64,000 bases of DNA. Source: Halisarca cf. caerulea. Its lineage: Eukaryota; Porifera; Demospongiae; Chondrillida; Halisarcidae. The first letter of the stretch is position 1. Each line of letters starts with the position of its first letter. Shown here one piece after another: positions 32,678 through 43,822 of this stretch. Where the stretch lies: assembly GCA_963170055.1 (NCBI GenBank), contig CAUJGJ010000397.1, positions 14,086,428 through 14,150,427 of the forward strand, written 5' to 3'. The translations under genes and the position numbers were made by a program. The notes beneath the pieces were generated by a model. That model was not told the origin of the DNA, did not search any database, and worked only from the letters and a program-made list of their open reading frames with translations.

Positions 32678-32829
32678 ACGTAACAGATTATTTGTACAAA
32701 ATCAACACACACAACATTTCGGCCACACAGGCCTTTATCAGCTGCATAAAATATTTTATGCAGCTGATGATGGCCTACATGGCCGAAACATTCTGTGCAT
32801 TGATTTTGTACAATGGATCTGTTACGTTA
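32678..32829. repeat. Second palindromic repeat with a hammerhead-like core
   Basis: Imperfect arms of about 73 bp share AACGTAACAGAT at the ends and GTACAAAATCAA inside, and meet at TGCATAAAATATTTTATGCA. On the plus strand 32759-32797 reads helix I TGCAG/CTGTG, CTGATGA, helix II GGCC/GGCC and GAAACATT. The layout is that of the element at 30497, but the sequence differs. Confidence 0.65.
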
Positions 32830-33842
32830 TAGAATTTGTTTGAAAGTTATATTATAAGTCAACATAGCAAATTAGTAGTCTCTATCATATCAGATATAAT
32901 CACACATTGCAGATTATGTCAATCAAATATGTATAATTTTATCACATGATGGTGCAAAGTGGTGCACATGAACAGTAGTTAGTCAAATCAAGTGTTCCAA
33001 GTACAGTGGAACACAAGAACAAAAGTGCGCAACACACGGACGATATCGAACTGTAATTTGTCAATCAATACCTTTTTATGACAATTCACATTTCAATTTT
33101 CTTACTTCTTCTCGCTAAATCACTTGTTACGAAACCATACGAAAAACCATAGATACTCAAACCCCTGACATGTCACGTTCGACTCCAAGCAAAACGGGTC
33201 ACCAGTTTATCGGTAAAATTTGCCAGCAGCGCGTAATTTCTTTATATTGTCATTTCTATAGCTTGTCCCCGAACAAAGTTGTCAGAAAAAGAAGACGTCC
33301 TATAGAATTCGTCAAAACAACAAAGATAGCGCCATATAATCTACACGTGTCCTTGCGCATGCGCAGTGGCAAAAAAGGTGCCCCTAAAGATGTCCGACAC
33401 AATGGCTGACACAATGGCTACTCAATTCGATCACCCGAACAACAAAATTGTGAATCCTACTATTTAGCGGAAGAAACTTGAAAATCGCTGTACAGAAGTT
33501 TTAGACATTATTGTGCAATAATAATGAAGATTGTTAAATTTTTTGTATCGGTCAAGATGGGACTGTCAGGGACCCAAACGTAAGTGACTTTGGGCGCGTT
33601 TTGTTTAATACCCAGTGGGGAAATGCACATAAAGTTTACCTTATCACATAGAACACGTTTGCCCGCTTCTGTTATTGCCACTTCACTGTCAATTTACTTT
33701 ATCACCGACTTGCAACTTGCGCACAAAGAAACGACATATTGGCCAAAATATACGATTAAGTGCGTGGGCTTCTCGATCAGACTCCCCTATACGACGGAAA
33801 CAGTTAACCTCGCTAAACCGCTCGGTAATAATGCACTGTATA
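32830..33842 (+). promoter_or_regulatory. Copy-1-specific block with an NRF-1-like palindrome and a possible first exon
   Basis: TGCGCATGCGCA at 33354-33365 matches the NRF-1 promoter consensus of animals. It is followed by ATG 33557-33559 and a strong donor (CAAAC|GTAAGTGAC, GT at 33580), so a gene could start here with a short exon of about eight codons. No downstream partner exon is certain. The next recognisable coding DNA is the transposase at 34542 and the CARD-like exon at 37842. Confidence 0.3.
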
Positions 33843-36800
33843 TAGAGTAAAAAATCAATTATCGGGCAGTACTAATATTCGTACGGTATTTTAAGCCAAT
33901 GAAGACAACAGACATAGAACTCTGTATAGCAGTATATAGGGAAGGATCTTCTACTCTTACCTAGAGACATTCAGATTTTCACGGCTGCTCGTTCAGGCGC
34001 AAGAAGTCTCCAAACACAAATTTCGGATGTACGCAAGTTCAGACAATTCAATCGAGCGGCGGACACCCACATTTATCTGAAAATTCGCTTCACGTACCCT
34101 ATCGATTGTGGTCCCGGAGTGATGCACTGGTATTCGTCTTTCAAGCACCGAGCTACAAATAAGCTTCGTTGAAGCAGTTTGCCAGCGAACGCGATCAAAC
34201 GCACACATATGACGTCATCAATGTTCGGACTATAGGCGCGAAAAATGCTTACGGACTGACGCTTTTTGCCATCTCTTTCTAGAAGGATTTCATAACCATC
34301 GATTTAACGGTGAGTTTCACGCAGTATTTCTACTTCAATTGCTGTCGAATTGCTGTCGAAACCCTTGTTATACTTGTATATTGTTTGTTTATATTATATG
34401 TTTGTTATACTTGTATATTCATAATTTGTTTGTAATGCCAAATTATGGTTGTGTGAATGCCGCAGGAATTTCTAAACAATCTCCACATTCTTGAATTAAT
34501 GATTATTGCAATGTATTTCTTTGTTTTAGAGATAGTCATAGATGGCTACCTGTAGTCCATCACTGAAGTATCGAATTGTGCGGTCATCCAATCTGAAGTC
34601 TCACCATCCTTTCCTGGCATCAACCAGTGGCCGACCACATTCATACCGACATTGGAGTGAAGAAAAGTTGTATCAAGCTTGTAAAGAAGTTCAAGAAGGA
34701 AAGTCTATCAGGCATGCAGCACAATCATTTGGTATTCCAAAAAGCACCTTGCATGACAGAGTAAGCGGAAAAGTGATGTTTGGAGCCAGAAGCGGTCCTA
34801 CTGCATACCTCACCGAAGAAGAGGAGGATGAACTAGTAGCATTTCTGACTGGTTGTGCCAGTATTGGATATGCAAGGTCAAAGAAGCAAGTTATAGCAAT
34901 GGTGCAATCTGTAATGCATTCAAAGGGATTGGACAAACCTGTTACAGATGGGTGGTGGCGATCTTTCCTCAAGAGGCATGACAACCTTACCCTGCAAACA
35001 GCAGAACCGCTAGCCTATGTGCGTGCAATATCCTCTCAGCCTGAGATTTTGGAACGTTACTGTGATTTGCTGGAGCAGACTATGCAGGAACATGACCTTC
35101 TTGACAAGCCATGCCAAATCTTCAATTTAGATGAAACAGGAATGCCACTTGATCCGTCCCCACCAAAAGTAGTCTGTCCTAAAGGAGTAAAGCATGCCAC
35201 ATCCATAACTACTGGTAATAAGGCACAGATAACAGTTCTCTGTTGCTGCAATGCAGCTGGCCATGCCATCCCCCCCTTGGTGGTCTTCGATAGACAGTCC
35301 CTAAAGCCTGAAATGAGTAGAGGTGAGGTTCCTGGCACTATGTATGGGTTTTCGAAGAATGGCTGGATGGACATGGAACTCTTTGAGCAGTGGTTCATGC
35401 ATCATTTCCTGGCCTATGCCCCATCTTTACGCCCATTGTTATTAATTATGGATGGTCATTCGACACACTTTCAACCATATGTGGTGCGTCTTGCAGCTAA
35501 AGAAGATGTCATCTTATTCTGCTTGCCTCCTCATACTACGCATATCACACAACCCTTGGACAAGGGCTGTTTTGGTCCCCTAAAAGCAGCCTGGAAAGAT
35601 GAATGCAAAGAATACCTTACAAAGAATCCTGGTAAAATTGTTACTCGATATGAATTTTCACAGCTATTTGGAAGGGCATGGATTCGCAGCATAACCATGA
35701 AGAACATTACTGCAGGTTTTCGTACAACTGGGATATACCCTTTCAACAGATATGCCATAATACCTGCACCTTCTCCAGCATCTAAGTTCGATCCAAAGTC
35801 TCTGTGCACAGGGACCAAGATTAAATTTCTGCCACTATACAGTCCATCCTATAAGTCACATCCATCTGGCAATGTGCAGTTGGCATCACCTCAACTGGTT
35901 GCAGCACCAATTTCTTTCAGTGAAGAAGAAATTTCTCTGTTCTCTCGTCGTTATGAGGAAGGTTACGATCTCACCCACGATCAGCGATACAATTTGTGGC
36001 TAAAGCAGTACCATCCAAAGTGTTGCTCTTCAAATGAGTCTTCTCCTCGTAAGCAGCTCAGCTTTCCTGACAACTGTGACAATGTTCCTGACAACTGTGA
36101 CACTCCTGACAACTGTGACAATGGTGATAAGATCATCTTGGATAATGAAGCACCTGGTCCTGGACCAACAAATCCACCTGTGATGCCACTTCAGAAGTCT
36201 ACCATATTTTCCAAGATTTTGGAGCAATCCCAACTGCAAGTTCAAAAATTACCACAGAGAGTACCAAAGTCATCTGCACGTGTTTTAACAAGTAGTGAAA
36301 ATATTAAAATTATTGAGGAAAAAGAGAAAAAGAAAAAGGCCAAGGAACTATTGAAATTGGAACGTAAAGCACAAAGGGAATTGAAGAAAATGGCAGCTTC
36401 TACTAAACAACGTAGGTTTAGCCAGCTATTCCTAGCTGCTTTGATCTGAGTGATACTTGTTTATTGTTTATTTTCAGAAACGCGTGAAACACAAGATACT
36501 GAACGGCAGTCCCCTGCTAGACGTGGCTTAAGAAGTTACACTGAAAGCAATGGACGTAAGTGACTGGAAAGAATGCATACTGTGCATGCATGTACATTGA
36601 GTTAAATTTGTATAATATATATGCACTAAACAGTTGTCATTTAAATTTTTTATATACACAGGGAGTAAACCTGCCAAGAAGCACACTGTCAGGCAACAGG
36701 AGCAGCAAGAACTTTGGTGTCTCAGCAAGCAAGGAGAAAACGGAAGGATGATTTTGTGTGACAATCGCAGCTGCAAAGTCAAGTGGTATCATTTTTCCTG

Positions 36801-37475
36801 TGTTGGATTAACCAGGAAGCCTAGCCGCAAATGGTACTGCCCTGACTGCCAGTAAAGCAGCCCACTGAACAGCTAGTGTTATGCTTATAGGCTGCAGCTT
36901 TATGCAATGTACTTGCCAATAGTTTATTTTGGGTTGTGTTATAAGTTTGCAATTGACAGAAACATTATTTTATTTAGACTGTATTTTTAGTTTTATGATT
37001 TACATCTGTACCCATAATAATGCAATGAAAGTCATAAAATTAAATTTAGTATACATAGTTTTGTCCATATAGTGGTGTCCACGGGCTATCCGAACATTGA
37101 TGACGTCATATGTGTGCGTTTGATCGCGTTCGCTGGCAAACTGCTTCAACGAAGCTTCTTCGTGGCTCGGTGCTTGAAAGACGAATACCAGTGCATCACT
37201 CCGGGACCACAATCGATAGGGTACGTGAAGCGAATTTTCAGATAAATGTGGGTGTCCGCCGCTCGATTGAATTGTCTGAACTTGCGTACATCCGAAATTT
37301 GTATTTTGAGACTTCTTGCGCCTGAACGAGCAGCCGTGAAAATCTGAATGTCTCAAGGTAAGGGTAGAAGATCCTTCCCTATATACTACTATACAGAGTT
37401 CTATGTCTGTTGTCTTCATTGGCTTAAACTACTGTACGAATATAAGTATTGCCCGATAATTGATTTTCTACTCTA
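33843..37475 (+). mobile_element. pogo/Tigger transposon with very long inverted repeats
   Basis: The element is 33845-37473, flanked by TA at 33843-33844 and 37474-37475. Both ends start GAGTA[A/G]AAAATCAATT, and the inverted repeats run about 390 bp (to about 34235 and from about 37082). The paralogous site in duplication copy 2 (near 43450) has a single TA in otherwise identical flanks, so it is the empty site. A spliced transposase gene lies between the repeats. Confidence 0.9.
34542..36855 (+). CDS. pogo/Tigger transposase with C-terminal PHD finger, three exons
   Basis: Exons 34542-36411, 36478-36555 and 36662-36855, with phases consistent. The N-terminus has a Psq/CENP-B-type helix-turn-helix (EEKLYQACKEVQ...SIRHAAQSFGIPKSTLHDRV), then the CENP-B second helix region. 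The DDE_1 catalytic domain follows with acidic sites in NLDETG, IMDGHSTH and TQPLDKG. A Lys/Glu-rich coiled tail leads into the spliced part. The last exon encodes a PHD finger (LWCLSKQGENGRMILCDN, WYHFSCVGL, WYCPDCQ) and ends at TAA 36853-36855. Without splicing exon 1 would end at TGA 36449 and lose the finger. No breaks were seen. The PHD finger may guide insertion to particular chromatin, which is inference. Confidence 0.85.
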
Positions 37476-39927
37476 AATTATAACGCACGTTGCATAAGCA
37501 CGTGACAGGTCGTCTTATTAATATTAATCCCAAACCCACTTCGATACCTTAGCAGTTGGATTGGGTATGGTAAGCTTATAGGCGGGCGTGGTAATTTTAC
37601 GGATATCTTCGTAATCCTCGGTTTAATATAGTTGTGATAGCCATGATTCGTTGTAGCTGATTTTCACGTTACTTGTCATGTGTGTCAAATAAATCGGTAA
37701 GTTACACGCGAAATTGCCCCTACCCGTCAGTTTTACATGATGATTTGCGTGGTTATCTACCCGACAGTTAAGATTCTGTTTCAAATTGACATATTTTACT
37801 TCATGCAGCTTTGTTCCTCGGATCGCTTTATATTTAGGGTAATGGCTTCTTCGAAGCTAAATTTTTCACAACTGCGTCAGCTAACAAACTTGTACAAAGA
37901 AGCACTGCAAGATCATTATGATGTTCTGGCAGAAGAATTGAACGTGCATTCAATTGTAAACGAGCTTTTTCAGCGAAAAGTGATTTCTTTGGAACTTAAA
38001 CAAGCTATTCAAGCTGACAAAGTACGTAGCAGTGCAGCTACGATGTTTTTGGACGATTTATTTGGTAGGTGTACAGCGGAAAGGTTTGAGAATTTTTTTG
38101 AGCTTCTGAAAACGGATGACTCGGAGTCTGCAATATCTCACAAAAAGCTTGCAGAAAATGTGTATACAGATGAGTTGGTTGCAAAGGTATGTGGAATTAT
38201 GTATAGATAAGTCTTGGATAATAGGCTCAGCTTATTATAGTCTAAGAGTACAATTTACTATTGGTATTGCACACAATGTCATGTATATATACTAGGCTAA
38301 GTCTGTACTACGCAGTAGAATCCATGTTAGCTGATTTTATTAGTACAGTAAGTGACTGCATTTTATGGGGTGTAAGCCGTGGACCTTCTTTTAAAATTGA
38401 CATCTAATATCATATACTTGCAAGGCACAAGCAACGAAAACACCTTGAGTCACTATATAAGACTCAATAGACATACATATATCAGTCATAAAAACATCAT
38501 GCCATTAATTTCGTTGTTAGCTGATGGAATTGGGCTACACAATGCAGTTGGTAAGCAAGATTCTTCTTTCTTGTAGTAGTTGCAGCTGCAGCTGTTTTAT
38601 TATACGAAATATGTATGAGCAAAGGCATTTGAACATCACTGTACCATGATTAATAGCTGCTAAGCATTAAGAATGAAAACACTATATACCACCCTATGGT
38701 ATAATTTTAATACAATACATTCTTAGACTATTATATTGTAAGATAATATTAATTTTAAAATTGTTGTGCGGTGTGCGAGCATTTTTGCTATACTGTAGGT
38801 CACCTTTTTCGGTCACTGCGTTAAACATCAATTCATCAACCAAGCATATGTTTTATATATGAAACATTACTTTTGCCATGCAGTGCATATTTTCTACTGA
38901 TATAGGCAAAGTTTATTGCAAATTTGGAGGAGTCTACTGATTCAACAAAAGAAGCAGAGCATGTTCTAGCAGTCCTACAGCCCCCACTTACTGGAGATTC
39001 TGAGGATGTCTTCTTCAATGAAGACAATGTCCCTTCTGAGTCACAGCAGCCAGACAGTGAACACAGCACAAAAGCCTCAGTTGAAGTAGTACAGTACATA
39101 TATCCTGGTAATTCAGGTGATGATGAAGCTTCTGATGACACGTTTGACATGTCTAAGCAAGAAGACACAGAGCATTTACTAATGGAGCCACCGGCAAGTA
39201 CACCAAAAGGTAATTTAGAATCCTAGTGGATGATGAAGATAATATGGTAAATTGAATATATTTATTACCGAGTGGCAAGTATAAGACTTAGTGAGTAAAG
39301 TGAGGCCAATGATCCTGACATCCTATTGAGATTTCTCTTTATATGTGCATGTCTGTCGGACTGACCGGTGATACCTTGCACAAGCTTACAGTATATTATA
39401 TAGTGCACAAGGCTGATGGTACATTGTGCAATCCTATAGCACAGGAAACGCGGTGAAGGTTTAGGTTCAGGCATGTACAGGGACTGGCATCCAAAACTAT
39501 AGATCACACAGGTTATTTATAGCCGACCAAGAATAGAATGCGACAATGGGCTTTTTGAAATACCACTGCATGGGAATTATTGATCATTTCTTCTTATAGT
39601 TGACAATTTTTGCTCAGTTTATTCTTACTGGATGAAAGATCTATATATTCTGTGCATGATCGTTGCTATAAACTAGAAATTGTTGCTATATACTGTCTGT
39701 AGAAAGATAAAACAAGCTCAGAATTCATATAAGTTTCAGACAAACAAACTTCACGTTGGCCGGACCTTTAGATCCCTCTCAATTCACATAGAAACTAACA
39801 CAAAAAGATAAGTAAGTGGCAAACTATATGAAAATTGTTCTGGGCTGTACGATATAATCTTCCATAAGAAAGTTATAATCAAAAAAATGCTTTTTCACTC
39901 TGACTCAAAACTGCCAAATTTTGCATA
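37476..39927 (+). repeat. Segmental duplication copy 1, right part
   Basis: This is collinear with 43455-45905 and contains the CARD-like gene. The match stops after AAAATGCTTTTTCACTC. Confidence 0.92.
37842..39226 (+). CDS. CARD-like adaptor gene, copy 1, three exons
   Basis: Exons 37842-38186, 38521-38550 and 38906-39226, all phase 0. They give about 231 residues. ATG 37842 starts MASSKLNFSQLRQLTNLYKE and is preferred to the upstream in-frame ATG 37737 because the extra residues look like untranslated sequence. Residues about 12-90 are all-helical with the pattern of a caspase-recruitment domain (LFQRKVISLELKQAIQA, then MFLDDLFGRCTAERFENFFE). The 30-nt middle exon adds LMELGYTMQL. The tail is acidic and Ser/Thr-rich with no known domain. 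No enzyme domain is visible, so an adaptor or decoy role is likely if the CARD call holds. A death-effector domain is the main alternative. Confidence 0.6.
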
Positions 39928-39989
39928 AAGGGTCAAATTGCGAGCAACTGCTTGATTATAGTATTATGCCCAGAATGATTTTCATGAAC

Positions 39990-40441
39990 TGAAACATCTT
40001 AAGATTCCATAAAAGTGTAATTTAGTGAGATTCAAAGGCATCTAATGGTCCGGCTATGTGACTTTTTCTTTGGCCTCAGCAAAGCTGCAATTTTTTGTGA
40101 TGTCTCATGCATACAGTGGCACACCATTACAAAACTTGCCTTCTCTTCCTATTCTGCTGATGTGTGAAGTTGGCAGCATCATCTAAAAGACACGCAATGA
40201 CCCATTGAAAACAGCTTCTAATAACATTGAAAACAAGTACTGCCCACAACCCGAACAAGCAACAGTTAGTTATCAATACACGTACCCTGTGCAGCGTTCA
40301 GCCAGACTAAAATATCTTAGTTGCAGCAAAACACAGCGACTGGCATCTGAAACTGAGGAGCAGCATTCAGTCAGGCTAAAACGTTCAACGAAATACAGCA
40401 GCTGGCTTACAAAACTAATGACCAGCATTCGCCTAGCCTAA
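39990..40441 (+). pseudogene. Decayed inverted relative of 40540-41070, with 23-residue repeats
   Basis: The plus strand from about 39990 to 40300 resembles the reverse complement of 40680-41000 (for example GTGAGATTCAAAGG and TCATGCATAC). The following frame (40205-40441) contains degenerate 23-residue units of the RLASETEEQ.S.RLK type, known from repeat-rich invertebrate proteins and some mobile-element proteins. Stops occur before it. I read it as a gene fragment, not a functional gene. Confidence 0.35.
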
Positions 40442-40794
40442 AACATCTCATGCAGTGTCAACAATGCACAGCAGCTGGCATCCGAAACTTTCTAATATAT
40501 ATACAGTTTAGTACTGTATATATATATTAGAAATAGTGATTTAGAAAGAATTGGAAAAGGATTGGGTAAATGGTAACATTTCCAAAATATATACCCACTA
40601 AATGTTGGTCACTGAAAAACACTAAAATTAGTACCCACTAACATTTGTAACCTTAAGGTAGTTATTCTAGAGATTTGTCTAAGTTTACACAGCTAGGGTG
40701 TTTATAACCAACTATTGCTTGTTCCGATTGTGGGTGGTACTTGTTTTCAACGTCATCAATTAGCGGCTGTTTTTAATGCATCATTGGACGTCTT

Positions 40795-41073
40795 TCAGAT
40801 GACAGAAATTTCACATATCAACAGAATGGGAGGAGAAGGCGACTTTTGTGACGTTGCGTCTACGTATGCATGAAACATCACGAAAATGGCAGTTTTGTCG
40901 AGGGCGAAGATTAAGTCGCGTCGGCGGACCTCTGTATAGATTCCTTTGAATCTCACCAAATCCCACTTTGATGGAATCTTACGATGTTTCAGTTCTGAAA
41001 ATCGTTCCAGGCATAGTGCATCGGGAAATAACTTATGCCACTGCCTTCTAATAGTTTGCTTATGTACGATCAT
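40795..41073 (-). CDS. Small minus-strand frame, unknown function, open in copy 2 only
   Basis: 92 codons starting MIVHKQTIRRQWHKLFPDAL. I recognise no domain. Copy 1 (27600-27880) is frameshifted and a diverged inverted relative lies at 39990. It could be the exon of a larger lost gene or part of an unclassified transposon. No splice context was established. Confidence 0.25.
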   Translation of the reverse strand: MIVHKQTIRRQWHKLFPDALCLERFSELKHRKIPSKWDLVRFKGIYTEVRRRDLIFALDKTAIFVMFHAYVDATSQKSPSPPILLICEISVI

Positions 41074-41714
41074 GCTAAGAACCTGATGCTCCTTTGCAAA
41101 TTGTTTTTATTTGAAGCTGCTTTCCACCTTATAGTACATTACTTATCATACAATAATGATTCCCTTGTATTTCAAATTCTGTATGCAGGTAAAAAGTGCC
41201 AGGTGCTTATATGAACTTTTCTTCTGGTGTGTGCATTATAGCAGTTGCAGTAACATTAGCATGTGAATACAATAGCTGTAACTGCATGTATCAGTTTGTA
41301 TAATATTACGTTTCTTGTTTATTACTATAGTCTAAGACTAAGTCTATTGTTTATCTTATTTCATTAATTTGTTTCATGCATGTTATTAGTTATTATAATT
41401 GAAGGTTGAGTCATATAATACTAGGCACAAGCTATATTAATTATATGGCATGTAATATGCCCCGTTTGGAAGATGAATGCAATTTATAATATTATGATAA
41501 TATGTAATGCCAAACACACTGACTTTATCTAACTTACATAATATTATCCCTTAATTTATGGACTTTGGGCGCGATTAATTGTGAGCTATTAAAGCTACAT
41601 GAGTACTATATAGTACATGGCACTTCAGGATCTTCGAATGTGTGCCTGCCCACGTGTGTGAGTGCATGTCTGCATTTACATAATATGTGTATATGCATGT
41701 GAGTGCAGGTTTGT

Positions 41715-41734
41715 GCGTGTGTGTGTGTGTGTGT

Positions 41735-41805
<71 letters not shown>
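41715..41805. repeat. (GT)n microsatellite, duplication copy 2
   Basis: About 90 bp of GT with a TACGTG interruption, half the length of the tract in copy 1. Confidence 0.96.
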
Positions 41806-41806
<1 letters not shown>

Positions 41807-41895
41807 CATGATTTTGTGATTGCCAGTGATGGAAAATAATGTGCACGTGACATATTTTAGTAATGTTTTGGCGAGGGTAGTGTACATTGTGCAGG

Positions 41896-42505
41896 TGGCT
41901 TCAGTTGTTGGCTTGCATGGGATCAAAAACTCCAGTAGAAGTTTGTAGCAACCCAGCCTCGATCCGAGTTGCAGCTCCATTGGTACACCCTCAGTTGCCA
42001 GGTATATATATAGTCACTAATCAATGCCCCCTTCCTGTGTATACCTTATGCCACCTTCTGCTCCCCAGTGTCTACCCCTGTCCTCCCCTTTCTTCCCACC
42101 TGCCCTCAATATCTGGATCCAGAACACACACACTGGCACATCCATACATGCAGAGTATTCATCAGTTTGGTCGATCTGCCTGAAATTGAAACTCCTTTTG
42201 ATCAGCTCAACTATCCTCCATCATTGCATGCTGCATGGCATGTACCACCAAGGTCCCAATTCAAATCAAGGACCCATTCCATATCAAGGAAGGGTCCCAT
42301 TCAGAATCTTCATCCCGCGGATAGAACCCGGAGGTATGCCCCCTCAACAGTCAATGACTGTGCATCATCTACCGTGGGGTCGTACAACCCTCAGACACAC
42401 CCAGTAGTGCCCGACACACGGCAATTGCGTCCCACTCAACCCAGCCCATCCACACCAACAGCCCCAGCTTCAGAGCTACCATGCACTGTCACCATCATGG
42501 CATGA
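41896..42505 (+). CDS. Candidate proline-rich exon(s), copy 2
   Basis: Counterpart of 28775-29389. The frame after GTGCAG again reads WLQLLACMGSKTPVEVC. The Pro/Ser/Thr-rich frame at about 42068-42505 stays open and ends SELPCTVTIMA. Small length differences between the copies leave the long C-terminal part in frame. No known domain is present. Confidence 0.3.
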
Positions 42506-43822
42506 GCCATATGAGTGGGAACAACCACTGGTTTGAAGGATTAGGAATAGAAATGTAGTCAGACATGCATAAGTACAATAATTATATAGAATGTCGAAGT
42601 TGACAAGGAAGCAAAGCAAGTATTTGATTTTTCATTGTATTGTACCGAGAAGCAAGTTTCACCAACACAACACTATATGTTTCTGAAAACTTTAATGTTA
42701 TTCACATATTATAGTATGTATGACAGTCTCAATAACTATTGTTGTGCATAATATAGCCAGTGAATTCAAACAATAGTATACACAGGCATGAATGTACTTA
42801 CGCATATTATAGTGTGTTTTTGTTGACTCATAAAGGTATGCATGCATGTGCTGTGTGTAATGTGGTTAAAAATTAAATACTGTGCAATTAATGTGGCATG
42901 TAAGTGTACTACTAAGCACAAAATTAATGCATGTCCAACGGGATTTGTGATTTGACAATGGCCAGCCAAGATGCATAAGAATAAAGAGGCGCTGCACATG
43001 GTATATGATAATATATTAATGTGTAGGCATTACATAATACAGGTATATACAGTGTAGTCCACTTATTTCATCCACTTGATTCAAAATTTTCGTTTACTTA
43101 TTAAGTAACATAAATAAAGCTTCAGCTCCCTATTATACTTGTACAATACATTAATTTCCCCTGAATTCAAAAATGATGTAAAGGTCCCTGGAAAATTATT
43201 GTATATTATTAATAATAATATTATGCAGATTAATTGAGGTACAACAAATATATATATATATTCTTCTGAGCAGTTGCCTTATTATAATACTTCAGAATAC
43301 ATGTAGTTGTCTTTGCATGTCTGAAACCTCAAGCTCAATCTATAAAATTGGCCCACATTAATTTTCAGCATCTGTACATATTCATTTTGCTGTGATGTCA
43401 TCTTTTGTAGGAAAAGGGAAGCCAACATTATTAATTATAATGCACTGTATATAAATTATAACGCACGTTGCATACGCACGTGACAGGTCGTCTTATTAAT
43501 ATTAATCCCAAACCCACTTCGGTACCTTAGCAGTTGGATTGGGTATGGTAAGCTTATAGACGGGCGTGGTAGTTTTACGGAGATATTCGTAATCCTCGGT
43601 TTAATATATTATAGTTGTGATAGCCATGATTCGTTGTAGCTGATTTTCACGTTACTTGTCATGTGTGTCAAATAAATCGGTAAGTTACACGCGAAATTGC
43701 CCCTCCGTCAGTTTTACATGATGATTTGCGTGGTTATCTACCCGACAGTTAAGATTCTGTTTCAAATTGACATATTTTACTTCATGCAGCTTTGTTCCTC
43801 GGATCGCTTTATATTTAGGATA

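Noticed and set aside
39265..39507. 80-codon minus-strand frame identical in both duplication copies (also 45249-45491)
   Set aside because: The whole flank is nearly identical between copies, so conservation of the frame proves nothing. No domain.
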